Assembly (NCBI GenBank): GCA_004335835.1
Contig: RWJK01001630.1
Location: forward strand, 69,807 to 133,806
From: Scenedesmus sp. ARA3
Lineage: Eukaryota > Chlorophyta > Chlorophyceae > Sphaeropleales > Scenedesmaceae
Direction of reading: 5' to 3'
DNA: 64,000 nucleotides
In this document: in pieces, positions 35,377 to 47,427 of the stretch
Layout: each line of letters begins with the position of its first letter
How positions within the stretch are numbered: the first letter of the stretch is position 1
Translations under genes and position numbers: made by a program
Notes under the pieces: model-generated
Databases searched by the model: none
What the model saw: the letters and a program-made list of their open reading frames with translations, nothing else
What the model was told of the DNA's origin: nothing

Positions 35377-35396
35377 TGTAACTCCTGATTATGTAA
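35377..35396 (+). terminator. two TGTAA motifs, possible distal poly(A) site
   Basis: TGTAA at 35377-35381 and 35392-35396 are the first sense-strand copies in the 6 kb after the RRM gene stop. A TTACA for the opposite strand sits at 35243-35247, downstream of the first secreted paralogue. Confidence 0.35.
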
Positions 35397-35686
35397 GCAT
35401 TGTTGCACAGGCGCACTACTGCTCAAGAACTGCCCGCTTGCCTGGTTAGCTCACAAACAGCCAGCTCTAAGATATGTGGCAAGATCTATTGCAGGATCTG
35501 CGCAGGCTGTACTGCCAGATCACTTGGGCAAGTGCACTGGACAGCTGTACAAGCAACAACTAGCGGTAACCGACCTCTACATAGGTATAACTGCCAAAAA
35601 GCCTGTCATGGTTGAGTTGAGTCAAACCTCACGTGTTATAGACACGTCATAGACAATCGCATTCATAATATCCACAAAGCAGCGTG

Positions 35687-38147
35687 TCACGAGCCCTGAT
35701 CACCTCCCCCAGCCCCCTCCAGTACCCCCCAGCCGTTGGAATCTGCCAAGCCACCCCCAGCTGCATTGCTGCCAGCATCACCGCCCGACCACCCCGCATT
35801 CAAACCACCAGGAATGAAGTCAAACAGACCACAGAACCCCAAAACCACTGAAGTTGACTGGGCCCTGCTGAAGGACTCGGCTACACCAGGGCCGCACCGT
35901 GCACGCGCCATTGCCCTCGCTTGGTTCAGCACCAGGCAACCGCGCGAGTCTTGAGATAGAGCAACAGCATACGCAGATGCCCACGCACTGGCAGTTCCAC
36001 CGCCAGCGCAGAATGCAGATGCAGTTGCTTCTGCCACAGCTGCCTGGCTGTCACCACCCTGAGCAATGGCTGTTGCAATGGCCTGACCGTAGGCATAGCG
36101 GGTTGGTGCGCCACCGGTGGAGATGGCGTCCGCAACTGCAGTCGTGAATTGAGGCATGTACCTGCATGTGTTGCAGCAGAGGCGGCATTGACAGCAGGCC
36201 AGCGGCACTGGTGACAGGCGCGCGCGACAGCCTGCATAGACAGAGCTATCAGTGAAACATGCCCATCCAGGGTGAGCAATCAACAGCGTCAAATGCAAAC
36301 ACATGGAGCAGCAGCAGCAGCAGCTAACAGCACCAGACACGTCTAGCACACGCTGCTGGTGATGACGCGCTGATGCATTCATCCCACATTATACATCGTG
36401 CCTCAGGCCGTGTCAGGCCTGCTGCTGCCTGTGCTGTCACAACCACACTGCAGCCGCACCTGTTGCGCTGCGCGTAGACAAACGCATTCGACATGGAGCG
36501 CGCAAACCCGCGCGTGTTGCCGCTGTTCACAGCCAGATCCGCAGAGCGCTGCAGCAGGTACGGCGCAGCCCTCGGCTGCCGCATCGTCGCCGCTGCTACT
36601 GCCTCGCCAACCGCCACAGCGTCCCCCCCACTCGCTGCTGCTCCTGCCACGGCCTGTGCTGCTGCATCGCCCTGCCCGCGGTCCACAGCCTGCGCCAACC
36701 CCTGCGCTGCAGCCGCCGCGTTCCCGCGGCGCCCAATGCCTTGCGCGAGCGTGCCGGCGGCGCCGCTCATCGCAATCGGCCGTGAGCTGATGCGGCCGTA
36801 CTGTGCAGTGTCGCCGATCAGCGGAGATAGGCTGGCCCGCCCGCGTGCGCCTTGGCCCCCAAACCCTCCTTGCGTCGGCTGCGCACCGCCCTGGCCACCC
36901 AGCCCGCCGAGGCCGTTCTGACCACCTATTCCCTGGTTGCCTCTGCCGCCCCAGCCGCCTCTACCAGGCGTCTGACCAATCACAGCAGGAACTGCGGATG
37001 CGTCAGGCGAGTCCTGCTGACCCCTGTTGCCAGCGCCCCGGCCAGGCAAGCCAAGCCCTGCTGCGCCCTGGCTGCCGCCCAAACCGCCGAGCCCTCCAAC
37101 ACCCCCAAGGCTGCCCCAGTTCTGGCCGCCAGGGCGGCCTCCGCGGCCACCAATACCGCCAAAACCTGCGGCAGCAGCAGCAGCAGCAGTGATGCGACGT
37201 CAGACACACCGCTGGTTCTGTGCTACCAGCAGCAGCAAATGCTAGCACCTTGCTCGACGGATGCGCAACAATCTAATGCTGCACACAACACGCTGCCAGC
37301 CAGGAGCAACAGTAAACGGTGGCACCACGTGCTTCCTACCAGGCAGGGAGCAACTGCCTACACGACGCATCAAGTGCCTGCTGCCAGCGAAGCACCTCGA
37401 GTCAGTGCAGCAGCTGCCGGCATCCTCACCAGGCTGCGGCTGGCCTCTGGAGCCGCCGCCACCCCAGCCGCCGGCTGTTGGCAGCTGCGCCTGCCGCGGC
37501 GGCGGCGGCGCTAGCTGCGGCTCCTGCTGCGGCTGCGCACGCCCGCCTGCACCCCTGCCACCNNNNNNNNNNNNNNNNNNNNNNNNNNNNNNNNNNNNNN
37601 NNNNNNNNNNNNNNNNNNNNNNNNNNNNNNNNNNNNNNNNNNNNNNNNNNNNNNNNNNNNNNNNNNNNNNNNNNNNNNNNNNNNNNNNNNNNNNNNNNNN
37701 NNNNAGCCAGCTGCCCCAGCCGCCAGCCCCAGGGCTGCCAGCCCCTGCTGGGTTGTTGCGGCCAGCACGCCCACCACCCAGCCCACCACCTCCACCCAGC
37801 CCACCACCCAGCCCACCACCTCGAGGTGGGGCTCCACCTAGCCCACCCAGGCCTGCTGAGCTGCCTCCGCCGCCGCCGCCACCGCCGCCAAGCCCGCCCC
37901 AGCGGCCGCGTGTTGGCTGCGCTGCTTGCTGCAGCCATGGCTGCTGCTGCGGCTGCTGCTGTTGCTGCGCTGCCGCAGCCTCCCTGCCGAACCTGCCTGC
38001 GCCACCCCAGCCGCCCTGAGAGGGCCGGCCCCACTGCTGCTGTGCGTCAGCTGCATCTGCGCCTGCAAGCGAGCGGCTGCCTGCAGCAACGGCAGCAGTG
38101 GTACAAACAGTAGCAGCACAATCATCAGCTGTGAGGCAGGCCTGCAT
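35687..38147 (-). CDS. secreted Ala/Gly-rich four-Cys family, paralogue A (contains gap)
   Basis: Member of the tandem family at 35.7-46.8 kb; function unknown. Exons in phase: 38147-37430, 37165-36460, 36161-35687 (about 632 residues including 142 Ns). A Gly/Trp-rich and GGL-repeat region is followed by the family domain: RASLSPL, RPIAMSGAAGTLAQGIGRRG, an Ala-rich helical part, MPQFTTAVADAI, GGAPTRYAYGQAIATAIAQG, and four cysteines in FCAGG, RGCLVL, RCG and GFCG. It has one more intron than its two sisters, cutting just before MPQFTTAV. In-frame ATG at 38147 gives no good signal peptide; an ATG at 38125 in another frame encodes a textbook one (MIVLLLFVPLLPLLQAAA), so a frameshift or misassembly near the start is likely. 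Confidence 0.75.
37563..37704. other. assembly gap (142 N)
   Basis: Run of Ns inside the Gly-rich coding part of paralogue A. The reading frame and Gly/Trp composition agree on both sides, so the gap length is probably close to real. Confidence 0.99.
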
Positions 38148-40801
38148 TTTACTCTATTCAGACGATTTGACAGGATGTAGATGTTCAAACGGTTTGCCCG
38201 ACTAGGGCTGCGAATGCATTCCTGGCAATGTCTTAAACAGGCTAGTGCTGGCGGCAAACTACATTCTGTTTTGTATACGCTCTTTACCCCTGATCAGCAT
38301 TTACAATCTGGGCTGGCACTAGCACGCCTCTCTCACCCTCTGCATGGTGCAGGCCGACCAGCAGCAGCAGCATACATACATGTGCTAGCCTGCTTGTCCT
38401 CATCATCCTCTGTAGTGCAAAAGAGCAAGCCTGCAAATTATCAGCCAGGTTTGATGTGAATGATGCAGGAATTTATGGCCGTATTGGGATTGTGCAGGTG
38501 TTCTTTCAAGACTAGCCAAAGGCATCAGTTCCGCAGAGGCTGCCTGCGGCTGCCGCATAAAATAACAGCATGAGTATATATTCACGGACATTGTGGTGGC
38601 AGATCACGCATCTGCATCATTGCTTGCTTCACTTCCAGCAGCTCTGCGCACGCTGGATGCCAACAGAACCAGAACGAGCACTGGCCGCTCACCCAGCAAT
38701 TCCACGGGACCATAGTGTATTTTAAACCGTTTTGTAATTCTACGCACGCATAATGAGCATTGAACGTCGCATAAGAAGACTATGGGATAACCTTCAGGCC
38801 TGACGCAAGGAGGGAACTCTGTCGATCAGCTATTGGCTTCCAGCTAGAAAAGAATGATCACTGAGCCTGTAGTGTGAGCGCTTTTCAAGCGATGGGGATG
38901 TCTTCGCTGAAGCCGTGTCACCGACTTGTTTCGGACAGCTGCTGCTGCTCAACTGACAGGTGGGCATATCTTCTTGGGCTGATGACAGGTGTCCATAATC
39001 TATTTTTCAGTACTGGGAGACGCTTATGCAACAGCTTAATAAAGTTGCAAACGTAACCGCTTCATATGTATATGGTAGCGAGACACCACAACTGCGGGTG
39101 ACGCCTCCTGCCAGACAGTGTCTTGGGGGCTGTCATCCCTGCCTAGTGCATGCAACCGGGTTTGGGTTTGGGGTCTGTCCCTACATAAAGTTGTGCGAGT
39201 GTAAGTAATTACTGGGAAACATCAAAAGGGCCCAACCTACCCTGAAAGCAGGCCAGGTGATCACCAAGTCACTTGAAGTTCACACTCTGAGCCTATTGGC
39301 TACTGTCATGCGTCAGCGCACCGCTCCTTGACACTACTCACTACTCACTGGGGCAGCCGAGTGCGCTGCATGTGCCGATTTGAAAACCTAAGCAGCGCTG
39401 CACTTGAATCTGCACCAGCACTTGGATGGCTGCAAGATCTGCAGCGGCAGCTTCTTTGATGCCTAGGCTGCAAATCAGAAAGCGGTGGCACGGCTTTGGC
39501 TGCTGCAGGCTATCGTGTAAATTCAGCTAGCTAGCCGAGCGCGTGGCGGCTGCTTTCTTTGCTAACACCAAGTCGTTGTGACTGTCAGCTGCTCATCAAG
39601 CTGCTGCTGCAGCTCTGGCACCTGCCAGTTGTACAGCCAATGGCTACAGCACATAAGACACGCGGGCTCAAAACAGCATCAAGCGCGTACAGTTGATCCT
39701 TGGTATGACGGGCATGTAGCATATGGTGTTGTGTCTGCATGTATGGGGTCTGGGTGACTGGTCCAACGTATCATCTGCTGTGTCCCTCTCTTGGCAGTTG
39801 ATCTTTGCTGCGCATGACAGCTGAGCACTGCGGTTGCGACTTGCTGTAGTAGCTGCCAGCCAGTAAAGTGGAATGGTGCGGGACATGTGGTGCTGCAGAG
39901 CCTTGCCGATTTTTTTGTTTGATTCTTGCAGACTTCCGGCCTCACCTACTAGTAAAAGCTCATGCGGCATGTGTGCAGCCATCCGATGTCATCAATGCAT
40001 TCAATGCAATGAACATGAAGTTCATGTTCCAGCCAGCCGTTGTATTACCAATTTCAGCATAGTAGCAAAGTGAGCAGCCGAGCATGCTTTTCAAGCCTGA
40101 CACAAACAGTGTGGCGGCCAGGACTCACGAGCAACTCTTGACACGTGCAACTAGCTTGCAGTACTGCCTCTCCCCACCCCCTCGCTGCCAGAGTTGTTGC
40201 TGCCAACTTGACTAGATGGTCCAGCAGGGCAACAAGCACCAGAAATAAAGCTGCACACTAAAAGGAAGGCATGCTAGCACAACGCTGCAACTGCAACAAA
40301 GCGTAAAAGCGACACAAGGGTATGCGTCGCCACAACAACCTGCGCAGCAAACATAAGTCTTGACATGAAGAGGCGGAGTATGTGCATGGTGTGGCAGCAC
40401 TCGCTTGCGCAGCAGTGCTGCCCAATAACTTTTAATAAACCATAAATGTAAATGTGCACAGCCAGCAGGACAGAACCAGTCGCTGGCCAACGCCCTCACC
40501 ACCAAGGTACAAATAAATTTTGGGTACTCAAACCAGTGCTTGTCCTACAAGCTGGGCAAGCTGGGCCACAGCTGTAGCATAAGCATGCACAGCAAGTGCT
40601 GCCGCTTCTAGTTCCCTTCTCCCGCTGCACTATATTGTGTTGACTGTATATAACCATGTACAGTGCCACTGTAGCCAGTGGCTTGCGCAGCCATGGCAGA
40701 ATCGAAGCAAGACACCCCAAGCCAGCATGTATTGGTTGCAGTACAGCCGTTGCCCGGGTAACCGGGACATTACCACAGCACATACGATCCAGCTGAGAGT
40801 G
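38148..40801. other. intergenic, paralogues A-B
   Basis: About 2.65 kb upstream of paralogue A and downstream of B with no protein-like frame. It is presumably the promoter of A and the 3' UTR of B. No RNA gene recognised. Confidence 0.5.
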
Positions 40802-42495
40802 TTACTTGCCACTCCACCCATCCATGAGGCCACCGTATGAGTTGCTGTTGCTGCCGCTGTTGCCACCAGACCACCCCATGTTGATGCCACCTGGCAGCAA
40901 ATCCATCAGCCCACAGAAGCCTAGCACAGTAGATGTGGCCTCAGTCTGACTGAATGCTGTTGAAGCACCATTGCCGCACTGTGCCTGTGCCAGGGCCTTA
41001 GCCTGGTTCAAAACTAAGCAGCCACGCGAGTCCTGAGACAGCGCAACAGCATATGCAGACGCCCACGCACTGGCTGTGCTGCCGCCTGCACAGATGGCAG
41101 TTGCAGTTGCTTCTGCCACAGCTGCCTGGCTGTCACCGCCCTGAGCGATGGCTGTTGCAATGGCCTGGCCGTATGCGTAGCGCGTTGGTGCACCGCCGGT
41201 GGCAATGGCATCAGCAACTGCTGTCGTCATCTGCGGCATGTGCTTCTTACGGCGTGCATACACAAAAGCATCTGCCATAGTGTCAGCATACGAATCTGTC
41301 AGGCCGTTGCTGACAGCATAGCTTGCAGACTTGGCAAGCAGCTGAGGAGCAACGCGGGGGTGGTTGATAGTTGCCTCTGCAACCGCCTCTGCTGCTGCGC
41401 TAGAGTCTGCTGTGCTTCCAGATGTCGCCGCACTGGCCATCGCCTGTGCTGCTGCATCCGCCTGGCCTCCGCTGTAAGCCTGCGCAAGGCTCTGTGCTGC
41501 TGCCCTGGCATTGCCACGCCGCCACATGCCTTGTGCCAGCGTGCCTGCAGCCCCTGTGGCTGCAATAGGCCTGCGGCGGATGCCAGAGTACCCGCCGATG
41601 CTGCCAGTTAAAGCACCGAGTGACGCACGGTCGCCTCTGTTGTCACGCCAGGCCCTGCCAGGCCTGTTGCCGCCGCTATTGCCACCGCCCCAGTTGGCAG
41701 CAGATGGGATGCCCTGGCCCCAGCCGCTGCTGCTTGCAGGAATTCCACTGCCACTGCCGGCGCCGCTGCTGCTGTCACTTCCACTGCGGCCGTCCCTGCC
41801 ACCCCTGCCCCAGCCGTTGCCATTGTTGCCCCAGCCGTTGGCATTGCCGTTGGTCCAGCGGTTGTTGTTGCCGCTGCCCTGCCAGCGGTTGCCCCCAAAG
41901 CCGCCGACAGTTGGCTGCGCTGCCTGCTGGAACACTGGCTGGCTTTGGAAGCCGCTGCTGCCGCCTGTTGTTGCTGCCAGACCATTTGCATCATCCCCTC
42001 CCTCATTGCCTTGAGTGCTGGGGCCAGGCTGGAAAGATGGTGCGGGATTGTTGTTGTTGCGGCCCCATTGGTTGCCGTTGCTGCCAGGTGTGCGTGAGAA
42101 GCCACTCAGGCCTCCGGGGTTGAAGCCCCTGCCTGGCAGGCCCTGGTCTGGCCTGCGGTCATCTGCTGCAAGCAGGCTCCTGCGGCCCAAGCTGGCAGGT
42201 GCAGCTCCTGCAGGAAAGCAGCAGACATGCAGCAGGGCAAGTCAAAAGTCAACTCCACAACATGGAGGGGATTGTGCCACGAGGTGCTGGCTTTCTGCAG
42301 ACTGGAAGGCAGGTATCAACATGAGCAGGTAGGGCTTGCTGCTGTTGCAGGTAGTGCCAATAGATACTGCTGGCAACACAGGGGCATGCGCCAGCTGGCA
42401 ACTCATTAGTGAGCTGCATGTCATGTGGATGCAGCAGGCAGCTTACCGTGTGCAGCAGGGATATAGAGTAGACTGATGATTAGCAGTATCTTCAT
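40802..42495 (-). CDS. secreted Ala/Gly/Asn-rich four-Cys family, paralogue B
   Basis: Unknown function; predicted extracellular structural protein. Exon 1 (42495-42447) encodes a clear signal peptide, MKILLIISLLYIPAAHG. Exon 2 (42207-40802) continues in phase to 484 aa in total. The mature start has LGRRSLLAADD, a di-Arg context I have seen in algal secreted proteins. Residues of about 25-210 are Gly/Asn/Gln/Ser/Trp-rich (NNNNPAP, GWGNNGNGWGRGG). The family domain follows: RASLGALTG, RPIAATGAAGTLAQGMWRRG, GGQADAAAQAMASA, PRVAPQLLAKSASYAV, MPQMTTAVADAI, GGAPTRYAYGQAIATAIAQG, then ICAGG, RGCLVL, QCGNG and GFCGL, ending LLPGGINMGWSGG. The four cysteines could form two disulfides. Domain identity to paralogue C is very high by eye. 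Confidence 0.88.
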
Positions 42496-44936
42496 GACCG
42501 CAGCAAGCGTCCTGCAGGTCCAAGCAAAGATCAGCAGCCGTGTCAGGTCACAGAAAGGTCAGCAGCCACAGTTGCATGCATGCTGCGCGAGACATCCTTC
42601 GACATCAACTAATATATTCCATGTTTTAAAGCTATCGAAGCATTTTGTCGATCACGAGCTCAAGAACTGGGTAGCCAGCATATCCATGATTTGCTCACTA
42701 GCGCCGTAGGTCGCCTTACCTGCTGCGAACAGTCGACATACTGCTTTAAGATGCAAATATGAGGTGCGGTCTTTGCCAGCTGCTTCAACAGCCACTTGCC
42801 CAGCAGCAAGTTTGCTTGACGTTGCAGGATTGATTGCTCAAGTATACATGAATACTATATCAGCTTGAAGAATTGTCTAATTGGATATACTGAAGTGCAT
42901 CAAGACCTTATACTGAAGCTGTCGCGGGGCGATTAGTGGGTGCTTGCCTGCAGCTTCCCCGTCCCGTACCGCCAGTTATCTGTCACTTCGCTTCTTCTAG
43001 TTGCGCTTCATCACCTCCTTACGCCATACGAAGTATCAGATATCAGAAATTAACTTTACTTTGCTGAATTCCTGTCCGTTACAGTCTGCATCACGCTACG
43101 GCGAGCAGAGGGAGGGAGTCACCAGCTGACCTTCCCTCAGTAGGCATGGCGTGCCACAGCGCCAGCTGAGCGCATCACGGAGGTCGACTCGAAGCCCGTT
43201 GCTGGCCACCTACGATGATGTGCTGACACTGAGTGTGTAAGTGACTGGCTGACAACATGCGCCCCATACACATGGACTGCTCATGATCAGCTGCAGCATG
43301 ACGATGAATGCGCATGGTCAGGTGGCAGTGCTGCTGCAGTCAGCTGCAAGTGGAAAATGTACAGCACACACTTCTAGGTTCAGGTGTAAATGGGTGCATG
43401 GATACAGCCTGTCCTTTGCTGAGTGAAGCACACTGCGCATGCGCATGGCTGTGGCCGCAGGTCCTCCTGCAGCGCTGCTTGTGGCAGGTCCTTGTTGACA
43501 ATAAGTTTCATGCTGTGCTGATGCATTGCAACTGTCATCACTACGATGATGCAAATGCTCGCTAGCCTGTTGTAGGCCCTGCCGTGGTATACAGCTGAGG
43601 CTCCCTGACCATCCTGCCGGCTCAACAGTACGTACTGTCTGTCAAATGTTTGCGCTTGTGAAGGCTCTGCATATGTCATGGCATACTATGTGTGACACAT
43701 GGCATGCGCTGCACTGGCCGTTGTTTTCTATAGGCAATTAAAGGCAGCAAGCTAGAGGCTTTGCATCTGCCAAAAGTAACATGATGATGATGATCTGTCA
43801 AAAGTGGCCACTGCTCAGCCGCCACACCTCAGTTACACGTGATTGTCACTTGCAAGCTGTCCAAACAATTGGTGGGCTGTACTGTATGGCAGTTATCACC
43901 CATCTGCGCACCCTGCCAGGGCAAGACAGTCATCACAGCTAGTCTACGTTCAGCCCGTTCACTGATTGTCGGGTTACACTGTGGTTTGGCAGTCTGTGGC
44001 ACTATATAGTCATATATGACTTGCCGGCAAGCTGGTAAACCAATCAGATATCATAGACAAGCAATAGCTTTCGGGTGCAAAGTAACAGACATGCTGCTGC
44101 GCCCTGTCAAGCATGGTCTGCAATTGGGTTTCTCTCAGCCCGGTTGGCAGGCTGGCGCTGGTGCATAACATCAGCCAAAGTGAACTGACAACTGCTGTCA
44201 AATCTGCAACAGACGACCTGCCAACCCCCCAACAACATGTGCTGTCGTACTGCACTATGCGGCACTCTCTCTGCTGGCTATGGTTGCTGCAAGGCTTCCA
44301 CTTGGCCAGCGCCCTCTCACCAGATTGCCGCATGCAACGCCGCTGCCAGATGTAACAACAAATGTAACACACCTCTGCCCTGCAAAGCCAGCAGGCTCTC
44401 GACTGTCATGGATCAAGCTTCCCGCACATAAGATACACTACAACACACATGTTGCCTGGTGGTTTGAATACCTGCTTTGCAGCAGCCTATGAGCGACAAC
44501 AATGCCACCAACCAAGCAGACTGTACACAAGCCCTCTACAACAAACAAACCATGGGTTGCCTACAAAGCGGCAGCGGCAGTGCTGTGGCGTTGCAGCGCG
44601 CACTACCAATACCAATTAATGGTGCCTTGCGGCAGCATGTCAGATGTAACATGATGATGAGCATGTCAGATGTATCTACACAGAAGCTAGCAGTAACACA
44701 GAATAAACAGTCAGGTGGACCATGTCAGGAAGTACACAGTCGGTGCAGGCGGCGCTCACGCACCAATCAATGGCACACTTGATACTTGTCTGGGGCGTGC
44801 AAACAGTTCTGTGGTGGTGGTAGCGATGCGTGATTGACGTTGTGTGCTGAACCTGACACATGTCAATGCAGGCATGGCACTAAAGCTATAAAATCAAACC
44901 TAGTCATCACTTGACGCCAAGCTGCTAACCAGCTGC
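42496..44936. other. intergenic, paralogues B-C
   Basis: About 2.4 kb without a supportable gene. The part at 42600-43090 is AT-richer. It presumably contains the promoter of B and the 3' UTR of C. Confidence 0.5.
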
Positions 44937-46755
44937 CTAGTTGCCAGCGATCAGGCCACCATATGCATTGCCGGTGTTGCTGCCGCTGTTGCCACCAGAC
45001 CAACCCATATCAATGCCACCTGGCAGCAGCTCCAGCAGCCCACAGAAGCCTAGCACAGTAGATGTGGCCTCAGCCTGACTGAAGGCCGTTGAAGCACCAC
45101 TACCGCACTGCGCCTGTGCCAGGGCTTTAGCCTGGTTCAACACCAGGCAACCGCGCGAGTCCTGAGACAGCGCAACAGCATACGCAGACGCCCACGCACT
45201 GGCTGTGCTGCCGCCTGCACAAAATGCGGACGCAGTTGCCTCCGCCACAGCTGCCTGGCTGTCACCGCCCTGAGCAATGGCTGTTGCAAAAGCCTGACCA
45301 TATGCATAGCGGGTTGGTGCGCCGCCAGTGGCAATGGCGTTAGCAACTGCTGTTGTGAACTGCGGCATAGACTTCCGGCGCCTGGCAGCACCAAAAGCAC
45401 CAGCCATGGTGTTGGCGAATCGGGCTGTCTGGCCGTTCTGCACTGCATAGCCAGCCGACTTAGCCAGCAGGGCAGGAGCCACCTTGGGGGCTACCACAGT
45501 CGCCTCTGCCAGGGCCTCTGCAACTGCAGCACTGTCAGCTGCACCGCCCGGCGCATCTGTGGCTGCTGCTGCAACCGCCTGCGCTGCTGCATCTGCCTGG
45601 CCTCCGCTGTAAGCCTGCGCAAGGCTCTGTGCTGCTGCCCTGGCATTGCCGCGCCGCCGCATGCCTTGCGCAAGCGTGCCTGCTGCTCCTGTGGCTGCAA
45701 TAGGGCGGGCCTGCGTGCCTTGGAAGGTGCCGAGGGAGCCAGTCAGGGCGTTGAGTGACGCGCGGTCACCCTGAATGCTGCTGCCCTGGTTGCGCCAGCT
45801 GCCGGTGCCACGCCAGCTGCCTGTGGCTGTGCCTGGCTGACGGCTACCGCCCCAGCTGCTGCTGCTGCCAGCAGGCCAGCCACGCGACGGCTGCTGCTGC
45901 TGCTGCTGCTGTGGAGTGTTCCAACCCCTGGCATTGTTGCCGTTGCCGCCGCTCCACTGCTGGAAGGAGTTGCCTGCAACATTACCCCTGGTGCCGGCAG
46001 CAGTAGCCGGGTTTAGGGTGCCCCAGCCTGCGCCTGCAGTTGGCCTGGCAGCAGCAGCAGCAGCAGAAGGGCTTTCCTGCAAGCCCTGCCGCCTGGGGCC
46101 CATGCCAGCCATGCTGCTGACCTGGGTCCGGACCTGCTGCTGCTGCTGCCGCTGCCTGGCTGCATACGGGGATGGCGCTTCTTCTGACAGGAATATGGGG
46201 AGGTTCATCATTTGGGGGCGGGCTTGCAGGAGCTGGCGCTGGCTGTGCTGTGTTGCGTCTGCTGTGCCGCCTGCACGTGCAGATGAGATAGGCGGTGGCG
46301 GGAAGCAGATGCATGGGTCAGCAGCGGGTTGAAAGGCGCTGATACACGCTGTTTACCAGCTAGAATAGGTGCACAGGCTGGTTGCCGCATATGCAAAATA
46401 AACGTGTCGACTGCCAGCTGCACCAAGCATGACTGTTACCAGTGACAGGCCCAATTTGCTGGGCCAGCAACTAGACTGAATCAGCACTCTTGAAGTAGCT
46501 GTATGCCTCCAGTGTTCAGCCGTTTCACAGCCAGAGTGAAACACAAAGCAATTGACCTATGTGGCTGCTGGACTGCAGCTGTAGCTGGTGCTGGGGCTGC
46601 AGCATGTGGGTGTCACTGCTGCCAGCAGCAGTGCTGCACTGCCAGAAGCAACTGCTGACAACAATCTGGTTGCACCTCTGATACTCACCATTACTGATCA
46701 TCAAGCACATAAGTACCATAAAAGCAGTAATATATCGCGGTTGCGAGCGGTCCAT
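44937..46755 (-). CDS. secreted Ala/Gly-rich four-Cys family, paralogue C
   Basis: Third tandem copy. Exon 1 (46755-46689) encodes a signal peptide, MDRSQPRYITAFMVLMCLMI then SN; exon 2 (46270-44937) gives 466 aa in total. Intron position and phase (one base into a Gly codon right after the signal peptide) match paralogue B. The linker is Gln/Gly/Ser/Trp-rich rather than Asn-rich. The family domain is complete: RASLNALTGSLG, RPIAATGAAGTLAQGMRRRG, a short insertion (TDAPGGAADSAA), APKVAPALLAKSAGYAV, MPQFTTAVANAI, GGAPTRYAYGQAFATAIAQG, and cysteines in FCAGG, RGCLVL, QCGSG and GFCGL. It ends DMGWSGGNSGSN and YGGLIAGN. No transmembrane segment, enzyme motif or glycosyl-anchor signal was recognised. 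Confidence 0.88.
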
Positions 46756-47427
46756 GACGACGCAAACCTGCGATGAAGGGCAGGTACCGGTAAGTCAGCA
46801 GCAAGCCTGACGTAGCACATTCAAAGCACCAGCAACAACAAGAGCTGAGTCAATGTAATACATGTTGAATATGTTGGATTGGTTGAGTACTTTAGCTGCA
46901 CAGTATGCCGCACCGTGCTACCGGCACGGCACTGCTGGTCCTGGTCAACTTCATGGCAAGGACAGACGTCTGTGCTGATAGCCCTTACCTTTCGGCTAGC
47001 GATGTAGTATCCACGTCCTAGCAACAGATTCGACCGGTGCATTCCGCTGTAAGTGTTGAATAGCTGACGGGCGAGTACGCTGAAGACTTGTCTGCTGCTG
47101 TGTGCAGTATGTCCTGATACAGAGATGGCTTGTTGGAAAGCGATCAAGCTTATGTATCGAGCTGCCCTGGCCCAGCGATCAAGCTAGCGATAATGCAGTA
47201 GTAGCACCCGCCAGCTGGGTAGGTTCTGCAGTTGCAGCTACCCTCAAGTCCGTCCACTTCCAAGTTTACCAGACAAAGGACGAACGACTGCGCATGCTTG
47301 AAACCCCATTCTTTCGGTTTTGATATTGCAAAATCGCGCTGTAATATTGTGAAGTCGTCGTGCCGGCCACTTCAAATGAAAAACCCGACATGTGCACACG
47401 CCAGACCAACACTTCGTCGGTAATCTG
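46756..47427. other. intergenic, paralogue C / BBS1
   Basis: 672 bp between the start of C and the stop of BBS1, both on the minus strand. It holds the 3' UTR of BBS1 and the promoter of C; no motif stands out. Confidence 0.5.

Larger units (their letters stand above)
29363..35686. other. 6.3-kb gene-free, G+T-biased block
   Basis: No convincing protein on either strand; open frames up to 239 codons (32221-32940) are low-information and Cys-rich with no family features. The plus strand is enriched in G and T throughout. The first sense TGTAA after the RRM gene stop is at 35377. The block may be a very long 3' UTR, a non-coding RNA, or plain intergenic DNA. Confidence 0.4.
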
